Part shown: piece by piece, positions 27,462 through 35,056 of the stretch
How the letters are laid out: each line of letters starts with the position of its first letter
Numbering within the stretch: the first letter of the stretch is position 1
Assembly (NCBI RefSeq): GCF_013155125.1
Contig: NZ_CP053564.1
Coordinates: 6,269,501 to 6,333,500 of the forward strand
Source of the DNA: Pseudonocardia broussonetiae
GTDB lineage: Bacteria; Actinomycetota; Actinomycetes; Mycobacteriales; Pseudonocardiaceae
Length of the DNA: 64,000 nucleotides
Direction of reading: 5' to 3'
Program-made: the position numbers and the translations under genes
The notes under the pieces: model-generated
Told to the model about the DNA's origin: nothing
What the model saw: only the letters and a program-made list of their open reading frames with translations
Database searches by the model: none

Positions 27462-27518
27462 GCGTCACCAGCGCGGGGCGGGGGCGTCACCAGCGCGGGG
27501 CGGGGGCGTCACCAGCGC
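27462..27518. repeat. 22-bp tandem repeat at the phosphoesterase 3' end
   Basis: The unit GCGTCACCAGCGCGGGGCGG plus two G is present at 27462-27483 and 27484-27505, with a partial third copy from 27506. The third copy contains the stop codon of the metallophosphoesterase gene, so the array duplicates that gene's 3' end. Confidence 0.85.
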
Positions 27519-28297
27519 AGGACGTAGGGCGTGCCGGTGCGCCGGAAGTGGCCGACGTTCACGCACTCGGTGCGCCCGACGCGCGCCCGCGGCGCCAGGG
27601 GCTGGTGCACGTGGCCGTACAGGGAGGCCCGGGGGCGGTCGCGGACGACCACGTCGAGCAGCCCGGGCGAGGACGACTCGGCCCGGCGCGACACCACGTC
27701 GTAGGCCAGGTCCGGGACGGCCGGCGGCACGTGGCTGCACAGGACGTCGACGGTGCCGAGCGCGGCCGCGCGGGCCTCGAACTCGGCGAACCGCAGCATG
27801 TTGGGCTTCCACGGCCCGCCCCGGCGCGGCTCGACCCCGGGCGGCAGCGGGGCCCCGCCGACGAACCCGACCCGCAGCCCGCCCACCTCCACGACCCGCC
27901 CGTCGGCGTCGACCACGCCGTCGCGGGCGAACTCGGGCCACAGGTCGGGCTGGTCGACGTTGCCGGGGATCGCCCAGGTCGGGGCCGTCATCGCGCCGAA
28001 CAGCTCGGCGTACTGCTCGCGCACGGCGTCGGCGACGACGGCGGGCGGGTCGGGCACCCGCTCCCACGCCCGGCGCGCGAACTCCATGAGCTCGCCGGGG
28101 GCGCCGTTGGTGCGGATCTCGCCGAAGCGGCTGCTCACCTCGGGACCGAGCACGCGGCCGAGGATGCCGCGGTGCGGGTTCTGGTAGTCGACGAAGTCGA
28201 CCAGGTCGCCCAGCACGAACAGGGCGTCGGCGCCGTCGCCGGCTCGGGCGAGGGCCTCGGCGTTGCCGTGGACGTCGGAGACCACGTGCACGCGCAT
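27509..28297 (-). CDS. Calcineurin-like metallophosphoesterase
   Basis: A 262-residue phosphoesterase carrying the full dinuclear-metal motif series: SDVHGN (Asp8, His10), LGDLVDFVD, IPGNVDQ, LCSHVPP and YGHVHQP. It should hydrolyse a phosphomonoester or phosphodiester; substrate is unknown. The ATG follows a TAGGAT box by 6 nt, implying leaderless transcription. It lies between two START-like genes and is transcribed in the same direction. I did not recognise a counterpart in the mycobacterial block. Confidence 0.87.
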   Translation of the reverse strand: MRVHVVSDVHGNAEALARAGDGADALFVLGDLVDFVDYQNPHRGILGRVLGPEVSSRFGEIRTNGAPGELMEFARRAWERVPDPPAVVADAVREQYAELFGAMTAPTWAIPGNVDQPDLWPEFARDGVVDADGRVVEVGGLRVGFVGGAPLPPGVEPRRGGPWKPNMLRFAEFEARAAALGTVDVLCSHVPPAVPDLAYDVVSRRAESSSPGLLDVVVRDRPRASLYGHVHQPLAPRARVGRTECVNVGHFRRTGTPYVLRW

Positions 28298-28303
28298 GAT
28301 CCG

Positions 28304-28309
28304 ATCCTA
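28304..28309 (-). promoter_or_regulatory. -10 box of leaderless phosphoesterase gene
   Basis: TAGGAT on the minus strand, 6 nt before the ATG. Confidence 0.6.
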
Positions 28310-28699
28310 GGTCGGGGGCTCCCCCGGTGCCCGGCCCGCCTCCAGCCGGTCCTTGCAGGCGAACGCCACCGCCTTCGCCGCGCGCTGGCGGCGCCGGGCC
28401 TCCGCGGCCCCGCGACGCGGCGGGGCGGGGGCGGGGCGGCCGTCGGGGCCGGGCGGGTCGGCGCGCAGGAAGTAGTGCAGCACCGTGCCGTCGAGCACCG
28501 GCTCCAGCCAGACCTCCATGCTGCCGACGAGCGCGCCCGTCACCGTCCAGCGGAAGCCCTGCACGCCGCGGTCGGTGTCGACGGCGAGCCGCAGGTCGGG
28601 CCACCACCGGAGCCACCGGTCGGGCACCGCGAACTCCGCCGCGACCACCTCCGGGGGCACCGCCAGGAACGTCTCGTCCACCACGTCGACCGAGGGCAC
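28307..28699 (-). CDS. SRPBCC-like protein (Rv2186c-like)
   Basis: A 130-residue protein with a START-like pattern: VDETFLAVPPEVVAAEFAVP, then WLRWWPDLRLAVDTDRGVQG and the strand MEVWLEPVLDGTVLHYFLRAD. A basic C-terminal segment (RRGAAEARRRQRAAKAVAFACKD) follows. It resembles Rv2186c, at the syntenic position before fadD15. The GTG start is placed at VPSVDVVDE because a CAGTCT element lies 6 nt upstream and earlier in-frame sequence is not family-like. Ligand unknown. Confidence 0.72.
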   Translation of the reverse strand: MPSVDVVDETFLAVPPEVVAAEFAVPDRWLRWWPDLRLAVDTDRGVQGFRWTVTGALVGSMEVWLEPVLDGTVLHYFLRADPPGPDGRPAPAPPRRGAAEARRRQRAAKAVAFACKDRLEAGRAPGEPPT

Positions 28700-28767
28700 G
28701 GCGCCAGACTGCCGGACCGGGCGAACCGGACAGGTTCCGGCCCTCCCCCACACGGGTTACGGCACGG

Positions 28768-28773
28768 TAGGTT
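28768..28773 (+). promoter_or_regulatory. -10 box of fadD15
   Basis: TAGGTT, followed about 26 nt after the expected start site by the GTG codon, with GAGGAGG in the short leader. Unlike many neighbours, this gene is not leaderless. Confidence 0.5.
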
Positions 28774-28805
28774 GCGCCCAGCCGCAGCCGAGGAGGACTG
28801 GTCCA

Positions 28806-30587
28806 GTGCGCGAGTACAGCGTTCCCGCCACCATCACCGTGGGTGACGAGGAGAACCTCGTCGACGCGGTCTACGACAACGCGTCCGCCCACGGCGCCGA
28901 CGTCGTCTACCGCCGCCGGGGCACCGGCGACGCGTGGACCGACGTCACCGCCGCCGAGTTCGCCGAGCAGGTCACCGCCGTCGCGCGGGGGCTGATCGCG
29001 TCCGGGGTCGCCGCGGGCGACCGGGTCGCGCTCCTGTCGCGCACCCGCTACGAGTGGACGCTGCTCGACTACGCGATCCTCGCCGTCGGCGGCGTCACCG
29101 TGCCGATCTACGAGACGTCGTCGGCCGAGCAGGTCAACTGGATCCTCGAGGACTCCGGCGCCGTCGGGATCGTCGTGGAGTCGCCCAAGCACAAGGACCT
29201 CGTGGCCGGCGTCGCCGCCCCGTCGGTGACGGTGTGGCAGATCGACGGGGGCGCCGTGGAGTCGCTGACGTCCGCCGGCGTCGACGTCCCCGCGGAGGAG
29301 GTGCAGGCCCGGCGCTCGGGCGTCCGCGCCGACGACCTGGCCACGCTGATCTACACCTCGGGCACCACCGGCCGGCCCAAGGGCTGCGAGCTGACGCACC
29401 GCAACCTGCTCACCGAGGTCCGCGGCGTCACGCAGGTGTTCCCCGAGCTGTTCACGGCGGGCGGCTCGGTGCTGCTGTTCCTGCCGCTCGCGCACGTGTT
29501 CGGCAAGGCCATCCAGCTCGGCGCGATGTGCACCCGCACGATCGTCGGGCACACCCCGGACGTCGCCCAGCTGCTGCCCGACCTGGCGGCGTTCAAGCCG
29601 ACGTTCCTGCTCGCCGTGCCGCGCGTGTTCGAGAAGGTCTACAACGGCGCCCGCCAGCGCGCCCACAACGACGGCCGGGGCAAGATCTTCGACGCCGCCG
29701 CCGACACCGCGATCTCCTGGTCGAAGGCGCAGGACACCGGCGGCCCCCGCATCGCGCTGCGCGCCAAGCACGCCCTGTTCGACCGGCTCGTCTACGGCAA
29801 GCTGCGGATGGCCGTCGGCGGCGAGGTCGTCGCCGCCGTCTCCGGGTCGGCGCCGCTGGGCGCGCGCCTGGGCCACTTCTTCCGCGGCGTCGGCCTGCCG
29901 GTCCTCGAGGGCTACGGCCTCACCGAGACCTCGGCGGGCATCACGCTCAACACCCTCGCCGCCCAGCGCATCGGCAGCGTCGGGCGTCCCGTGCCCGGGC
30001 ACGCCGTGCGGATCGGCGAGGACGGCGAGATCCTGCTCAAGGGGCCGATCGTCTTCCGGGGCTACTGGAAGAACGAGACCGCCACGGCCGAGGCGATCGA
30101 GGACGGCTGGTTCCACAGCGGCGACATCGGCGAGCTCGACGAGGGCGGCTTCCTCACGATCACCGGCCGCAAGAAGGAGATCATCGTGACGGCGGGCGGC
30201 AAGAACGTCGCCCCCGCCGTGCTCGAGGACCGCCTGCGCGCCCACCCGCTGATCAGCCAGTGCATGGTCGTCGGCGACGCGCAGCCGTTCATCGGCGCGC
30301 TGGTCACCATCGACAGCGAGGCCCTGCCCGGCTGGCGCGAGCGCCACGGCAAGCCGGCCGGCGACAGCGCCGCCGACCTGGTCGACGACGCCGACCTGCT
30401 GGCCGAGGTGAACGCGGCGGTCGACGAGGCCAACAAGGCGGTGTCGCGGGCCGAGCAGATCCGCAAGTTCCGGATCCTGCCGGTCGACTTCACCGAGGCC
30501 GGCGGGGAGATGACCCCGACGATGAAGGTGAAGCGGCAGGTGGTGGCGAAGACGTTCGCGGACGACATCGCGGCGATCTACAGCTAG
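28806..30587 (+). CDS. fadD15: Long-chain acyl-CoA synthetase (AMP-forming)
   Basis: A 593-residue ANL enzyme. The AMP-binding P-loop is YTSGTTGRPKG (about residues 183-193), with EGYGLTETSAGITLN (motif A5), GWFHSGDIGELDEGG (A7) and TGRKKEIIVTAGGKNVAP (A8, hinge). The C-terminal Lys region is GGEMTPTMKVKRQ. It activates fatty acids as acyl-AMP and then acyl-CoA. Length and order match FadD15 (Rv2187), convergent with pimB. A GAGGAGG site lies about ten bases before the GTG. Confidence 0.93.
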   Translation: MREYSVPATITVGDEENLVDAVYDNASAHGADVVYRRRGTGDAWTDVTAAEFAEQVTAVARGLIASGVAAGDRVALLSRTRYEWTLLDYAILAVGGVTVPIYETSSAEQVNWILEDSGAVGIVVESPKHKDLVAGVAAPSVTVWQIDGGAVESLTSAGVDVPAEEVQARRSGVRADDLATLIYTSGTTGRPKGCELTHRNLLTEVRGVTQVFPELFTAGGSVLLFLPLAHVFGKAIQLGAMCTRTIVGHTPDVAQLLPDLAAFKPTFLLAVPRVFEKVYNGARQRAHNDGRGKIFDAAADTAISWSKAQDTGGPRIALRAKHALFDRLVYGKLRMAVGGEVVAAVSGSAPLGARLGHFFRGVGLPVLEGYGLTETSAGITLNTLAAQRIGSVGRPVPGHAVRIGEDGEILLKGPIVFRGYWKNETATAEAIEDGWFHSGDIGELDEGGFLTITGRKKEIIVTAGGKNVAPAVLEDRLRAHPLISQCMVVGDAQPFIGALVTIDSEALPGWRERHGKPAGDSAADLVDDADLLAEVNAAVDEANKAVSRAEQIRKFRILPVDFTEAGGEMTPTMKVKRQVVAKTFADDIAAIYS

Positions 30588-30606
30588 GCCCCCACTCCCC
30601 CTCCAG

Positions 30607-30663
30607 GTTGCAGCAAGGCCACCTTGTGGACGCTTTCCGTCATCAAGGTGGCCTTGCTGCAAC
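30607..30663. terminator. 20-bp perfect palindrome between fadD15 and pimB
   Basis: GTTGCAGCAAGGCCACCTTG (30607-30626) is exactly complementary to 30644-30663 around a 17-nt loop. It lies between convergent genes and can terminate both. No T-tract follows. The unusual, perfectly conserved arms suggest a dispersed palindromic element rather than a chance terminator. Confidence 0.75.
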
Positions 30664-30685
30664 TCTTCGTGGGGGTCGCTCGCGC

Positions 30686-31801
30686 TCAGACGGCGAGCAG
30701 CTCGCGCAGGCGGGCCACGCGGGCGTCCCAGGTCCAGTCGGCCACCATCCGCTCCCGCCCGGCCGCACCCATCGCGGCCGCCCGGGCCGGGTCGGCGAGC
30801 AGGCCCCCGACCGCCGCGGCCACCGCGTGCACGTCCCGGCCGTCGACGACGTGGCCGGTGACGCCGTCGTGCACCGTCTCCGGCGCGCCCCCCGACCGCC
30901 CGACGACCACCGGCAGCCCGCACGCCGCCGCCTCCAGCGCGACGATCCCCAGCCCCTCGATGTCCAGCCCACCGCCGCGGGTGCGGCACGGCAGGGCGAA
31001 GACGTCGCCGACGGCCTGGTGCGCGGCCAGCTCGTGCTCGGGCACCGCCCCGGTGAGGACGACGCCCGGCGCCGCGGCGGCGAGCCGGCGCAGGCGGTCG
31101 GCGTCCGGCCCGTCGCCGACGAGCAGCAGCCGCGCGTCCGGCACGCGCGCGCGGACCGCGGGCCACGCGGCCACCAGGACGTCCTGGCCCTTGCGCGCCA
31201 CCAGCCGCGACACGCACACCGCCACCGGGGCGTCCCCGAGGCCGTAGCGGGCGCGCAGGACGGCGCGGGCGGCCGGGTCGGGGCGGAACCGCGCGGTGTC
31301 GATGCCCGAGGGCAGGTGCTCCAGCGCGGCCCGCGGCCCGAACGCGGCGGCGACCCGGCCGCGGGTGTGCCGGGAGATCGTCGTGACCGCGTCCGCGTCC
31401 TCGCCGATGCGCCGCAGCGCCTGCCGCGCGCCGGGCAGCATCGACCACCCCACCTCGTGCCCGTGCGTGCTCGCCACCACCCGCGCCACGCCGGCCCGGC
31501 GGCGCAGCCAGGGCCCGAGCAGGGCCAGCGGGGCGGCGGCGCCGAACCAGACCGTGCGCGCCCCGTACCGCCGGGCCAGGCCCGCGGCACGGGGCGCCAC
31601 CGCGGGTCCGGGGAGCATCAGCGACGTGGGGTGGCGGTGCACCGGATGGGCGAAGGCGGCGTCGAACTCCGCGGCGCCCGGCCATGCGGGCGCGTACACG
31701 ACGAGCTCCCCCGGCGGCAGCCGCCGGGCCAGCTCGTGCAGGTAGGTCTGGATGCCCCCGGTGCGCGGCGGGAAGTCGTTCGTCACCAGCAGGGTGGGCA
31801 C
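30686..31801 (-). CDS. pimB: GDP-mannose-dependent phosphatidylinositol mannosyltransferase
   Basis: A 371-residue GT4 enzyme. The acceptor side starts TLLVTNDFPPRTGGIQTYL, and the donor site has VCVSRLVARKGQDVLV, LLLVGDGPD and EGLGIVALEAAACGLPVVVG, the EX7E motif. In mycobacteria PimB' (Rv2188c) adds the second mannose to phosphatidylinositol monomannoside; synteny supports that assignment. It links functionally with mptA and the GT87 gene in the same window. TAGGCT lies 7 nt before the GTG start, so the message is likely leaderless. Confidence 0.9.
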   Translation of the reverse strand: MPTLLVTNDFPPRTGGIQTYLHELARRLPPGELVVYAPAWPGAAEFDAAFAHPVHRHPTSLMLPGPAVAPRAAGLARRYGARTVWFGAAAPLALLGPWLRRRAGVARVVASTHGHEVGWSMLPGARQALRRIGEDADAVTTISRHTRGRVAAAFGPRAALEHLPSGIDTARFRPDPAARAVLRARYGLGDAPVAVCVSRLVARKGQDVLVAAWPAVRARVPDARLLLVGDGPDADRLRRLAAAAPGVVLTGAVPEHELAAHQAVGDVFALPCRTRGGGLDIEGLGIVALEAAACGLPVVVGRSGGAPETVHDGVTGHVVDGRDVHAVAAAVGGLLADPARAAAMGAAGRERMVADWTWDARVARLRELLAV

Positions 31802-31808
31802 GGCCGGG

Positions 31809-31814
31809 AGCCTA
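31809..31814 (-). promoter_or_regulatory. -10 box of leaderless pimB
   Basis: TAGGCT on the minus strand, 7 nt before the pimB GTG. Confidence 0.6.
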
Positions 31815-31884
31815 GGTCGGCGGGTGAGCCCGGGCGGCGGCCGGTGGTTCCGGCCGCCGCCCGTACCCGGGGAGCGGACGAGGT

Positions 31885-32928
31885 CTAGAGGCGGCGGGCG
31901 CCGCTGAACGCGCTGCTGGACACGGTGGCGTACTTGACGACGTCGCCGGTCTGCGGAGCGTTGACCATCTTGCCGTCGCCGGCGTAGATCCCGACGTGGC
32001 TGACGGGGCTGTAGTAGAAGACGAGGTCGCCGGGCTGCATGTCGTCCCAGCCCACGGCGCGCCCCACCCCGGACTGCGCCGACGACGAGCGCGGCAGCGT
32101 GACGCCCGCCTCGGAGAACGCCCACGAGGTGAGGCCGGAGCAGTCGAAGCTGCCCGGGCCCTCGGCGCCCCACTGGTAGGGCTTGCCCAGCTGCGTGATC
32201 GCGGCGCGCAGCGCGACGACGCCGGCGCCGCTCCCGCTGATCGGGCCGCTCGGACCGTCGACGCCCGGGCCGAGGCGGTCGGCGCGCTGCTGCGGGCTCA
32301 GCCGCTCCAGCAGGGCCTCGGCCTCCTCGATGCGCATCTCGGCGTCGCGCTTGCGGGCGGCGACCTCCTGCTCCGCGGCCGCGGCCGCGTCGGCGGCCGA
32401 CTGCGCGCGGGCGGTGGCGGCGTCGGCCTCGGCCTGTGCGTCCTCGGTGTCCTCGACGACGGCGACCAGCTGCTCGAGCGCGATCCGCTGGTCGGCCGCG
32501 AGCATCTCCAGCACCGACATCTGGTCGAGGAAGTCCTCGGGCGAGCCGCTGGCGAGCAGTGCGTTGAACTGGTCGAGGTTGCCGCTCTCGAAGGTGGACA
32601 TCGCCAGCGCGTCGACCTGCCGGCGGTACTCCTCCTCCGCGGCGCGGGCGGCGTCGGCGGCCTGGCGGGCGGGCTCGACGGCGGCGGTCATCCGCGCGAG
32701 CTCCTCCTTGCGGGCCGTGAGCTCGTCGGTGGCGGCGTGCCACTCCTCGGTGAGCGCCTCGGCCTCCCGCTGCACCTGCTCGAGCGCGGCGGCGGCGTCG
32801 GTGGCGTTGTCGGGCGGCGCGGGCTGCGCCGCGGCGGGGGCGACCCCCAGCACCAGGGCCAGAGCGCCGGCCAGGAGCATCGCCAGCAGAGCCGGTGCGC
32901 CGGGGCGGGTCCTGCCGGGTGACACCAC
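31885..32928 (-). CDS. Secreted NlpC/P60 peptidoglycan hydrolase (Rv2190c-like)
   Basis: A 347-residue exported protein. A signal peptide (LLAMLLAGALALVLGVAPAAA) precedes a ~180-residue coiled coil rich in Ala/Glu, and the C-terminal NlpC/P60 domain has catalytic Cys263 (FDCSGLTSWAF) and His311 (SHVGIYAGDG). The usual third polar residue region reads MVNAPQTGD, with Asn where many relatives have His. It should cleave stem-peptide bonds in the cell wall; coiled coils in this family regulate the catalytic domain. AGGAG stands about ten bases before the first of two tandem GTG codons. Confidence 0.9.
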   Translation of the reverse strand: MVSPGRTRPGAPALLAMLLAGALALVLGVAPAAAQPAPPDNATDAAAALEQVQREAEALTEEWHAATDELTARKEELARMTAAVEPARQAADAARAAEEEYRRQVDALAMSTFESGNLDQFNALLASGSPEDFLDQMSVLEMLAADQRIALEQLVAVVEDTEDAQAEADAATARAQSAADAAAAAEQEVAARKRDAEMRIEEAEALLERLSPQQRADRLGPGVDGPSGPISGSGAGVVALRAAITQLGKPYQWGAEGPGSFDCSGLTSWAFSEAGVTLPRSSSAQSGVGRAVGWDDMQPGDLVFYYSPVSHVGIYAGDGKMVNAPQTGDVVKYATVSSSAFSGARRL

Positions 32929-33184
32929 TCGGACGCGTCTCCTTCGTTCCCACCATCGTGACCGACGTTCTGCTCTACCGGAGCAACGGCGCTCGCCGAA
33001 CGGAGTAACGATGGTGACCGTGCGTCGCCTTTCGCGTTCGAATGGCTGACGGGCCGCACGGCTCCGGGGAGATTACGGAGACGACCAGGGGGCGTCCACC
33101 ACGGGGTGCCACCGGCGCGCCGCGCCGGACCCGCCCCCGAACGGAGGCAACGACCTGCGGGAACGGTTCGGTAACGCCGTGATG
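32929..33184. other. Leader/intergenic region of NlpC/P60 gene
   Basis: No gene is seen. Complementary segments CACCATCG (32951-32958) and CGATGGTG (33009-33016) could pair in the leader RNA around a 50-nt loop that holds a smaller stem (GCTCTACCGGAGC). I compared it with the ydaO/c-di-AMP riboswitch often found upstream of such genes and the conserved blocks are not in the right order. Confidence 0.35.
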
Positions 33185-33475
33185 TCACCCGGTGTCACGA
33201 GCCGCTCCCCCATCGTCGTGACCACCGGACATCCGCCGACGCGGGGCGGCCACCAGCCGCAATCTCGGCACCAGGCCTTGATCGGCGAGCACGGCGAGCG
33301 CGCGTTGCTCCGGTGCGTCGAGCTGCACCGTGGACGCGCCGGACGGTCCCTCCTCGGCCGCCGCGACGTCGTCGGGCCGCCGGGCCGGGACCCCGGGCAC
33401 CCCGAGCAGCACGCCGATCACGCAGTCGCCGCAGGCGTTCCCGCGGACCTCGCAGCTGTCACAGTCGACGATCAT
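33185..33475 (-). CDS. Small Cys-rich protein (two Cys pairs)
   Basis: A 96-residue protein starting MIVDCDSCEVRGNACGDCVI: CxxC then CxxC within 14 residues, which suggests a zinc or iron-sulfur knuckle. The rest is PEQRALAVLADQGLVPRLRLV with a short basic tail. Similar DCDxCxVRGxACxDC N-termini occur in actinobacterial hypothetical proteins, as far as I recall. GGAGGG lies six bases before the ATG and a TAGCGT box (33514-33519) about 38 bp upstream, so expression signals are good. It is easy to miss because it sits inside a much longer spurious frame. Function unknown. Confidence 0.75.
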   Translation of the reverse strand: MIVDCDSCEVRGNACGDCVIGVLLGVPGVPARRPDDVAAAEEGPSGASTVQLDAPEQRALAVLADQGLVPRLRLVAAPRRRMSGGHDDGGAARDTG

Positions 33476-33546
33476 GTCGCTCCCTCCGGTCGGCTCGGTG
33501 CCGTCGGAGGGGGACGCTAGGAGCGACCCCTGACAGTTTCCGGGGG

Positions 33547-34860
33547 TCAGCCGCGCACGAGCCGCGTGAGGATCGCCGTGGAGGGCACGGTGTAGGCCCC
33601 GCGCCGCTGCACCGACCGGACGACGGCGGCGTCGGACGTGGCCACCAGGACGGGGCGTCCGTGCGGCTCGGCGGCCACCAGCGAGCGGATGACGTCGTCG
33701 GCGATCACGCCGGGGTCGCTGAACAACACTCGCACCCCGCGCGAGCCCCGGACCGGTGCCGCGACGACACCCGCCCCGTCGAACACGACGGTGACCTCGA
33801 CCCCGGTGCGCGCGGCCAGCGCCGCGAGCTGCCCGACCAGCCGCGTGCGCTGGTCGGCCAGGGTGAGCTCGGGGTAGCCGGTCTTGCTGACGTTGTAGCC
33901 GTCGACGACCAGGTGCACGGTGGGCACCGCGAGCAGGGCGTCCAGCGCCGCGAGGCCGTCGACCGCGCCGCCGCCCGCCGCCGCGCCGGCCCCGGTGACG
34001 AGGTCGCCGGGCCGGGGGCCGCCCCCGCCCAGCGCCAGCTCGCGCCGCAGGCCGGCGACCGCCCCGCCCAGGGTGTCGACGAGCAGTCCCAGGCGCACCT
34101 CGTCGGCCTGCCGGGCCTCGCGGGCCGCCTGCCGCGCCGCCGCGACCTCCGCGGCGGCCCGGTCGGCCCGCCGCCGCTCCTGCTCCGCCCGCCCGCGCTC
34201 GCGCTCGACCTCGGCCCGCGCCGCCGCCAGCTCGGCCGCGGACGACGCCCGCAGCTCCTCGACGACCCGGTCGGCGGCAGCACGGCCGTCCAGCGCGGCG
34301 CGCAGCTTCGCGCCCTGCTCGGACACGCGCCGGCGCAGCTGCTGGTACTCCGCGTCGCGCTGGTCGCCCGCCGAGCGGGCCTGCTCGCGGGCCTCGCCCA
34401 GCTCGCCGCGCAGGCGCTCGAGCTCGACCGACAGCTTGTCGACCCGCGAGAGCGCGGCGTCGCGCTCGGCGCGCAGCTCCACCACGTCCCCGCGGTGCGC
34501 CGCGGCGGCCACGGCCTGCGCCGCGGCCTCGTCGCCGGCCAGCACGGCGGCGGCCGCGGCCGTCAGCGGGTCGTCGGCCCCGGTGACCAGCTCGCCGGGC
34601 CGGTTCTCGTCCCACCAGGCGACGACGGCCGCGCGGAACGCGGTGGAGCCGGTCAGCTCCGCCAGCAGCGCCGGGCCGCCGAGCTTCGCGCGCTTGGCGG
34701 GGGTGAAGCGGGCGAGGCGGCGCAGCGGCACCGGCACCTCGGTGGCGGGCATCCCGCCGAGGGCGGTGGCCGCGACGTCGGCGAGCCGGGCGCGCACGGC
34801 GTCGGGCAGGCGCGACCACTCCACGGGGCTCCCCCCGTCGGACGCGGACGTCGCATGCAT
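33547..34860 (-). CDS. NYN (YacP-like) domain RNA-binding/nuclease protein
   Basis: A 437-residue protein. An N-terminal helical region (LPDAVRARLADVAATALGG, FTPAKRAKLGG) is followed by a long coiled coil (about 115-245, rich in Glu/Arg/Ala) and a C-terminal NYN/PIN-like domain: VHLVVDGYNVSKTGYP with the metal Asp, VTVVFDGAG and VLVATSDAAVVRSVQRRGAY. YacP-type NYN domains are RNases or RNA-binding proteins, possibly associated with ribosomes or mRNA decay; the substrate is unknown. TACCCT stands 6 nt before the ATG. A possible terminator overlaps its stop (about 33528-33551). Confidence 0.88.
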   Translation of the reverse strand: MHATSASDGGSPVEWSRLPDAVRARLADVAATALGGMPATEVPVPLRRLARFTPAKRAKLGGPALLAELTGSTAFRAAVVAWWDENRPGELVTGADDPLTAAAAAVLAGDEAAAQAVAAAAHRGDVVELRAERDAALSRVDKLSVELERLRGELGEAREQARSAGDQRDAEYQQLRRRVSEQGAKLRAALDGRAAADRVVEELRASSAAELAAARAEVERERGRAEQERRRADRAAAEVAAARQAAREARQADEVRLGLLVDTLGGAVAGLRRELALGGGGPRPGDLVTGAGAAAGGGAVDGLAALDALLAVPTVHLVVDGYNVSKTGYPELTLADQRTRLVGQLAALAARTGVEVTVVFDGAGVVAAPVRGSRGVRVLFSDPGVIADDVIRSLVAAEPHGRPVLVATSDAAVVRSVQRRGAYTVPSTAILTRLVRG

Positions 34861-34866
34861 CGCACC

Positions 34867-34872
34867 AGGGTA
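34867..34872 (-). promoter_or_regulatory. -10 box of leaderless NYN gene
   Basis: TACCCT on the minus strand, 6 nt before the ATG. Confidence 0.6.
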
Positions 34873-34940
34873 GTCGTGGTCGCGGGGTCCCACCGGCGGC
34901 GCGGCGGGCGGTCCCCGGATCGGGACCGACGCCCCCGTGC

Positions 34941-34987
34941 GCGAACGGCACTCTCACCCAACCTCGCCGGGCGAGAGTGCCGTTCGC
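34941..34987. repeat. 15-bp perfect palindrome between divergent genes
   Basis: GCGAACGGCACTCTC (34941-34955) pairs perfectly with 34973-34987 around a 17-nt loop. Because both flanking genes are transcribed away from it, it is not a terminator; it looks like a dispersed palindromic element. Confidence 0.75.
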
Positions 34988-35043
34988 CCGGCCGGTCCGA
35001 CGGTGCGAACCGATGTTCGACCGGTTCTGTCGGGGGGCCTCGC

Positions 35044-35049
35044 TAGCGT
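35044..35049 (+). promoter_or_regulatory. -10 box of leaderless epsilon/UvrC fusion gene
   Basis: TAGCGT ends 7 nt before GTG 35057, which selects that codon over GTG 35048. Confidence 0.6.
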
Positions 35050-35056
35050 GCGGCCC

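Noticed and set aside
32929..33184. ydaO/c-di-AMP riboswitch upstream of NlpC/P60
   Set aside because: Conserved blocks are not present in the right order; only a simple long-range pairing is seen.
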